Of a stretch of DNA of 64,000 bases, positions 59,668 through 64,000 are shown piece after piece (the first letter of the stretch is position 1; each line of letters begins with the position of its first letter). Origin of the DNA: Rheinheimera texasensis DSM 17496 (lineage in GTDB: Bacteria > Pseudomonadota > Gammaproteobacteria > Enterobacterales > Alteromonadaceae); the NCBI RefSeq assembly GCF_000711985.1, contig NZ_JONU01000008.1, positions 558,001 through 622,000 on the forward strand, written 5' to 3'. The notes under the pieces are model-generated. The model saw only the letters and a list, made by a program, of their open reading frames with translations, was not told where the DNA came from and did not search any database. The position numbers and the translations under genes were made by a program.

Positions 59668-60149
59668 TCTCTTTTCGTATTGGCCACGGTTTTGATGTGC
59701 ACGCTTTTGGCGGCGAAGGCCCGGTGACTTTAGGCGGCGTCAAAATCGATTATCCGCAAGGCTTGTTGGCGCATTCAGATGGTGACGTGGTGTTGCATGC
59801 TGTGTCTGATGCGCTGTTAGGCGCGGTGGCGCTCGGGGATATCGGCCATCATTTTCCCGACACTGACGCGGCTTTTAAAGGCATCGACAGCCGGATTTTA
59901 TTGCGTAAAGTTTTTGCTGACGTTAAAGCGCTCGGTTATGCCATCGGCAATCTGGATGTGACCATTATGGCGCAGGCACCGAAAATGGCGCCGCATATCG
60001 AGGCGATGCGTCACGTGCTGGCGGCCGATCTGGAAACACAATTCAACCAGGTCAATGTCAAAGCCACCACCACAGAAAAACTCGGTTTTGTCGGCCGTAA
60101 AGAAGGCATTGCGGTTGAAGCTGTGGTGCTGCTGGTGAAAACTGCATGA
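59664..60149 (+). CDS. ispF: 2-C-methyl-D-erythritol 2,4-cyclodiphosphate synthase
   Basis: Makes MEcPP in the MEP pathway. The 161-residue enzyme has the zinc-binding signature [10 protein letters not shown] at the start, [17 protein letters not shown] and [19 protein letters not shown] near the end. It follows ispD and overlaps truD by four bases. Confidence 0.97.
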   Translation: MISFRIGHGFDVHAFGGEGPVTLGGVKIDYPQGLLAHSDGDVVLHAVSDALLGAVALGDIGHHFPDTDAAFKGIDSRILLRKVFADVKALGYAIGNLDVTIMAQAPKMAPHIEAMRHVLAADLETQFNQVNVKATTTEKLGFVGRKEGIAVEAVVLLVKTA

Positions 60150-61210
60150 GCGACGCAGCAACTCACATTCAGTTTCCGCCGCTGGCTTATCTGTACGGCG
60201 AACCGACCTGCCGTGCGCTGCTCAGAAGCGCGCCGGAAGATTTTATCGTTGATGAAGAACTCAGTTTCACCCCAACCGGCGCTGGTGAACATCTGTTGTT
60301 GCAGGTCGAGAAAATCGGCCAGAACACGCAGTATGTCGGCAAACAAATTGCTGAAGCTGCCGGCATTAAATCGCGTTTAGTCAGTTACGCCGGTTTAAAA
60401 GACCGCCATGCGATTACCCGGCAATGGTTTTGTTTGCCGGTGCCAATTAAGCAGGAACTGAATTATCAAGACTGGCAGATTGAAGGCGTACGGATTTTAC
60501 AATCGGTGCGTCATCAGCGCCGGCTAAAAATCGGCTCGATTAAACAGAACCATTTCCGCTTGCGGCTGCGCAATGTCTCCGATGCAGCCGAGCTGGAAAA
60601 ACGCCTGCAACTGATTGGTGCCGGTGTACCGAATTATTATGGTGAACAACGTTTTGGCCGCGATGGCGGTAATCTGCAGCTGGCGGAACATCTTTTTCGT
60701 GGTGGTAGCATCAGTGACCGGCAAATCCGCGGTCTGGCATTGTCGGCCAGCCGCTCGATGCTGTTTAACCATCAAGTGTCGCAGCGTTTGCAGCAGCTGG
60801 GATTTTTGACGTTGTTACCCGGCAGTGTGGTGCAGCTTGATGGCTCCGGCTCAGTGTTTCAGGTGGACCCGAGCGATAGCGACATTCAGCGCCGATTGCT
60901 GGAGCAGGATATTCATCCGACTGCAGTGTTACCGGGGATTGGCAAAGTGCTGGAGCAAGACGAAGCCCTCGCCTGGCAGCAACGGCAATTAATGCCGTGG
61001 CAGCACTGGGTGGATGGACTCGTTGCGTTGAATGTGAATACCGAACGCCGCGCGGTGCGGCTGGTGCCAAAAGCGCTGAGTTATCAATGGCAGCATGATA
61101 CACTCGAGCTCAGTTTTGCCCTGCCTGCGGGTTGTTTTGCCACGTCGGTGCTGAGGGAGTTGGTGAATTATCAGGATATCCGCCGGGATATCGCTGCTCT
61201 GGAGTCCTAA
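60146..61210 (+). CDS. truD: tRNA pseudouridine(13) synthase TruD
   Basis: Isomerises U13 in tRNA-Glu. The 354-residue protein has the catalytic Asp in [16 protein letters not shown], the conserved [16 protein letters not shown] and [17 protein letters not shown]. It overlaps ispF by four bases and is abutted by surE with no gap. All parts of the domain are present. Confidence 0.96.
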   Translation: MSDAATHIQFPPLAYLYGEPTCRALLRSAPEDFIVDEELSFTPTGAGEHLLLQVEKIGQNTQYVGKQIAEAAGIKSRLVSYAGLKDRHAITRQWFCLPVPIKQELNYQDWQIEGVRILQSVRHQRRLKIGSIKQNHFRLRLRNVSDAAELEKRLQLIGAGVPNYYGEQRFGRDGGNLQLAEHLFRGGSISDRQIRGLALSASRSMLFNHQVSQRLQQLGFLTLLPGSVVQLDGSGSVFQVDPSDSDIQRRLLEQDIHPTAVLPGIGKVLEQDEALAWQQRQLMPWQHWVDGLVALNVNTERRAVRLVPKALSYQWQHDTLELSFALPAGCFATSVLRELVNYQDIRRDIAALES

Positions 61211-61963
61211 ATGCGGATTTTGCTCAGTAACGATGATGGTGTGTACGCCAAAGGCATTTTAGTGTTACAGCAGGCGCTGGCGGAGATAGCAACGGTCACC
61301 ACCGTGGGACCAGACCGCAATTGTAGCGGTGCCAGTAATTCGCTGACCTTGCTCAACCCGCTGCGCACCCAACTCCTCGACAACGGTTTTATTGCAGTCA
61401 ACGGCACGCCGACCGATTGTGTGCACTTGGCGATTAGCCAGTTGTGTGACAAAACGCCCGATTTAGTCGTCGCCGGCATTAATCATGGCGCCAATCTTGG
61501 CGATGACGTGTTGTATTCCGGCACCGTTGCCGCCGCCACTGAAGGCCGTCATCTGGGCTTACCGGCCATTGCGGTGTCGTTGGCGAGCCGGGACGAAGAA
61601 CATTTTGCCACGGCCGCTTATGTCACGGTCAAAGTCATTCAACAGTTAAAATCGCACCCGTTGCCGGCTGACCAAATTCTCAATATTAATGTACCCGGTG
61701 TGCCACTGAGTGATCTCAAGGGCATTCAGGTGACCCGTCTTGGGCGGCGGCACAAGGCCGAAACCATGACCAGTACCACAGATCCCTGGGGCCGGCGGAT
61801 TTTCTGGTATGGCTCGTTAGGCCCGGAGTTGGATGCCGGTGAAGGCACCGATTTTTATGCCATCGCCAATGGTTATGCCTCGGTCACACCGCTGCAAATC
61901 GACATGACGGCTTATCGCAGCTTGCAGCCACTGCAGCAATGGCTGGAAGGGATCCGCTTCTGA
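61211..61963 (+). CDS. surE: 5'/3'-nucleotidase SurE
   Basis: A metal-dependent phosphatase for nucleoside monophosphates with a role in stationary-phase survival. The 250-residue protein has the metal site [12 protein letters not shown] and [11 protein letters not shown], then [21 protein letters not shown]. Its ATG directly follows the truD stop. It shares one base with pcm. Confidence 0.97.
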   Translation: MRILLSNDDGVYAKGILVLQQALAEIATVTTVGPDRNCSGASNSLTLLNPLRTQLLDNGFIAVNGTPTDCVHLAISQLCDKTPDLVVAGINHGANLGDDVLYSGTVAAATEGRHLGLPAIAVSLASRDEEHFATAAYVTVKVIQQLKSHPLPADQILNINVPGVPLSDLKGIQVTRLGRRHKAETMTSTTDPWGRRIFWYGSLGPELDAGEGTDFYAIANGYASVTPLQIDMTAYRSLQPLQQWLEGIRF

Positions 61964-62619
61964 TGGCTGTTGTAACTTCCCGCAGCGCCCAGGTGCTGGC
62001 GCAAAAACTCCAGGCCGATGGCATCAAGTCTACTGAGGTGTTGCAGGCGATTGCGCAAACGCCACGCCATCATTTTGTTGAAATGGTTTTAGCGCATAAA
62101 GCTTATGAAAACACCGCATTGCCAATTGGTCAGGGTCAGACCATTTCGCAGCCTTATATTGTCGCGCGGATGACCGAGTTGCTATTGCAGGCCAACAGCG
62201 ATGGCACGTCCTGGCAGCCGAAAAAGGTGCTGGAAATCGGCACCGGCTCCGGTTACCAGACTGCCATTCTGGCGCGGTTATTTCCGCAGGTTTGTACTGT
62301 GGAGCGGATCAAGTCGCTGCAGTTTCAGGCCAAACGCCGGCTGCATCAGCTGGATTTGCATAATGTGGCGATGAAACACGGTGACGGTTGGCTGGGTTGG
62401 CAGAGTAAGGCCCCCTTTGATTGTATTATTGTCACCGCGGCACCGACCCAAGTACCGGATGCTCTATTGCATCAGCTGGTCGATGGCGGACGTTTAGTGA
62501 TCCCGGTCGGCGCCCAGGAGCAAATGCTCAGGGTCTATACCCGCCAACATGATGAATATCCGTCGACCGATGTTGAAGCGGTGCGATTTGTGCCTTTGGT
62601 GCCTGGCGAACTGGCCTGA
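61963..62619 (+). CDS. pcm: Protein-L-isoaspartate O-methyltransferase
   Basis: Repairs isoaspartyl residues in aged proteins with SAM. The 218-residue enzyme has [16 protein letters not shown], the SAM motif [18 protein letters not shown] and the closing [12 protein letters not shown] at 61963 overlaps the surE stop by one base (TGATG); a frame from 61939 would add eight residues. The surE-pcm pair is conserved. Confidence 0.96.
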   Translation: MAVVTSRSAQVLAQKLQADGIKSTEVLQAIAQTPRHHFVEMVLAHKAYENTALPIGQGQTISQPYIVARMTELLLQANSDGTSWQPKKVLEIGTGSGYQTAILARLFPQVCTVERIKSLQFQAKRRLHQLDLHNVAMKHGDGWLGWQSKAPFDCIIVTAAPTQVPDALLHQLVDGGRLVIPVGAQEQMLRVYTRQHDEYPSTDVEAVRFVPLVPGELA

Positions 62620-62639
62620 TTGATTATTAGGAGATTTTT

Positions 62640-63218
62640 TTGCGGATTTTTCAGTGGATGTACGACAAAGCGTTGGTTTGGGCGAAGCACCGCCACGCTG
62701 AACGTTATTTGTTTGGCCTGAGCTTTACGGAATCAGTGATTTTTCCTATCCCGCCTGATGTGATGCTGGCGCCGATGGCGCTGGCGCACCCGGAACGCGC
62801 CTGGCGTCTGGCCTGGCTGACGACTTTAGCCTCAGTATTGGGTGGTATATTCGGTTACTGGCTGGGTTATTTGTTATATGAACCTGTAGTGCTGCCGGTT
62901 ATTCAGTACATGGGGTATCAGGAAACTTTCGCCACAGTTGAACGCTGGTTTAACGAATATGGCGTCTGGGTAGTGTTTATCGCTGGATTCTCTCCAATCC
63001 CGTATAAGCTGTTCACCGTCGGCGCTGGTCTGATGCATATGGCTTTTTTGCCATTTGTTATTGCATCTTTTATCGGTCGGGCCAGCCGGTTTTTCCTGGT
63101 CGCGGGCCTGATGTACTGGGGTGGTGCCAGAATGCAGGCCAAGCTGCGCGAAATCGTCGATATCTTAGGCTGGGGCACTGTGGCTCTCGGCGGTATTGCG
63201 TATCTGATTTATGGCTGA
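62640..63218 (+). CDS. yqaA: DedA/YqaA family membrane protein
   Basis: A 192-residue inner-membrane protein of the SNARE-associated (VTT) family. Segments: FTESVIFPIPPDVMLAPMAL, the G-rich GGIFGYWLGYLL, and FSPIPYKLFTVGAGLMHM with a re-entrant loop, then two more helices. Related proteins are lipid scramblases or undecaprenyl-phosphate carriers. The start is TTG with AGGAG six bases upstream. It lies between pcm and nlpD, as in Shewanella. It overlaps nlpD by eight bases. Confidence 0.87.
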   Translation: MRIFQWMYDKALVWAKHRHAERYLFGLSFTESVIFPIPPDVMLAPMALAHPERAWRLAWLTTLASVLGGIFGYWLGYLLYEPVVLPVIQYMGYQETFATVERWFNEYGVWVVFIAGFSPIPYKLFTVGAGLMHMAFLPFVIASFIGRASRFFLVAGLMYWGGARMQAKLREIVDILGWGTVALGGIAYLIYG

Positions 63219-64000
63219 TTCTTTGCAACAAGTTCAGGCTGGTTACAGCGCGGCGCGTGTCAGTCAGGCCGGGCTGACCCTTTGGCTGTGTTTGCTGCTA
63301 TCGGGCTGTGGTGTCAACAGCAGCCCGGCGCCGGTCGACAGCTGGCAGAGCCGCAAGGCGACCAACAAAACCTTGCAGGCAGATACCTATCAGGTGAAAA
63401 GCGGCGATACGCTGTTCTCAATTGCATTTCGCAATGGCATGGATTATCGGAGCCTTGCAAGGCTGAACCACATTGCCGAACCCTATACTATTTATGTTGG
63501 CCAAATTTTGGTTGTTTCAAACAATAGTACAGAGTCTGGTAGTGGGCGTAATCTAGTTACAACAAGCCTCAAATCAAATAAGAACTATTCAAATTCAAAC
63601 AGTTCCGACACTGCATCAAAAAGCGCTAAAGTAGTTGCACCGCAAAATCAAAAGCGTTATGGTCAAAATGAACGGGTCGAAGAACCCGAAAAAACCGCAA
63701 ACAGTACCATTAATGGAAACGTTCGGCAATGGCATTGGCCAGTGAAAGGCCCGATATTGGCGAAATTTTCCAGTCAGGAACACGGTAACAAAGGTCTTGA
63801 TATTGGTGGTGCTTACGGGACACCGGTTAAAGCGGCAGCAGCAGGTCAGGTGGTATACGCCGGCAATGCACTGCGGGGTTATGGCAACTTAATTATCATT
63901 AAACATAATGACGATTTTTTAAGTGCTTATGCCCACAATCACCGTTTATTGGTGAAAGAGCGCGAATCGGTGGCAGCAGGACAGACCATCGCTGAAATGG
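63211..64000 (+). CDS. nlpD: Murein hydrolase activator NlpD (5' part, runs off the window)
   Basis: Outer-membrane lipoprotein that activates AmiC at the division site. The frame is open from 63211 to the end of the window (263 codons seen; the gene continues). A lipobox LLSGC is at residues 30-34, and a LysM domain follows at about 60-100 (YQVKSGDTLFSIAFRNGMDYRSLARLN). A Ser/Asn/Lys-rich linker (about 105-165) leads to the LytM/M23 domain with KGLDIGGAYGTPVKAAAAG; the second metal ligand His is usually replaced in activators, and here the corresponding HxxxD is absent. The gene precedes rpoS in related genomes. Confidence 0.93.
   Translation, partial: MADSLQQVQAGYSAARVSQAGLTLWLCLLLSGCGVNSSPAPVDSWQSRKATNKTLQADTYQVKSGDTLFSIAFRNGMDYRSLARLNHIAEPYTIYVGQILVVSNNSTESGSGRNLVTTSLKSNKNYSNSNSSDTASKSAKVVAPQNQKRYGQNERVEEPEKTANSTINGNVRQWHWPVKGPILAKFSSQEHGNKGLDIGGAYGTPVKAAAAGQVVYAGNALRGYGNLIIIKHNDDFLSAYAHNHRLLVKERESVAAGQTIAEM

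Overview
This window is a stretch of core chromosome from a gammaproteobacterium. Moderate G+C, the Alteromonadales-like protein sequences and the gene order fit the Rheinheimera/Alishewanella/Arsukibacterium group best; that genus-level placement is inferred from protein resemblance and gene neighbourhoods, not from a search. About 57 protein genes are packed onto both strands, with no rRNA, tRNA, prophage, transposase or CRISPR array.

Layout. 1-5.96 kb: end of the threonine operon (thrB partial, thrC), ung, a 57-residue DUF3545 gene too short for ordinary ORF cut-offs, then pgi and tal on the minus strand. 6.2-12.5 kb: a receiver-TPR response regulator, yaaA, gsk and a secreted DUF5916 protein. 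12.6-16.5 kb: srmB divergent from trmN, a YcaQ/AlkX-type glycosylase, and a small DUF3718 secreted protein on the minus strand, preceded by a convincing cyclic-di-GMP-I riboswitch and a sigma70 promoter. 16.6-23.5 kb: fldB against xerD-dsbC-recJ-prfB-lysS, with the RF2 programmed frameshift intact. 23.5-27.0 kb: a Fur-type operator, a catecholate-type TonB receptor, a PiuC/YbiX dioxygenase and a 127-bp hairpin repeat. 27.1-31.6 kb: an ABC ATPase and a 1185-residue permease fused to an M1-like metallopeptidase. 31.7-36.1 kb: creA, a DUF2804 gene, a SlyD-type FKBP, ygfZ divergent from sdhE-ygfX, and a 3-helix PQ-loop protein. 36.2-47.3 kb: nadB divergent from rpoE-rseABC, then lepA, lepB-rnc-era-recO and pdxJ-acpS. 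47.3-64 kb: barA divergent from rlmD-relA-mazG, then pyrG, eno, an unrecognised gene, ftsB-ispD-ispF-truD-surE-pcm-yqaA and the start of nlpD.

How it works together. Most of the window is housekeeping: envelope stress (rpoE with its own sigma-E promoter, rseABC), translation and ribosome assembly (prfB, lysS, lepA, era, rnc, rlmD, srmB, trmN, truD), the stringent response (relA, mazG), central carbon metabolism (pgi, tal, eno), isoprenoid and pyridoxine synthesis, and protein secretion (lepB). The accessory-looking parts are the iron-uptake locus with its neighbouring hairpin repeat, the permease-peptidase transporter, the DUF5916 protein and the c-di-GMP-controlled DUF3718 gene. The riboswitch-DUF3718 pair is the most interesting signal: it links a second messenger of lifestyle switching to an exported protein of unknown function.
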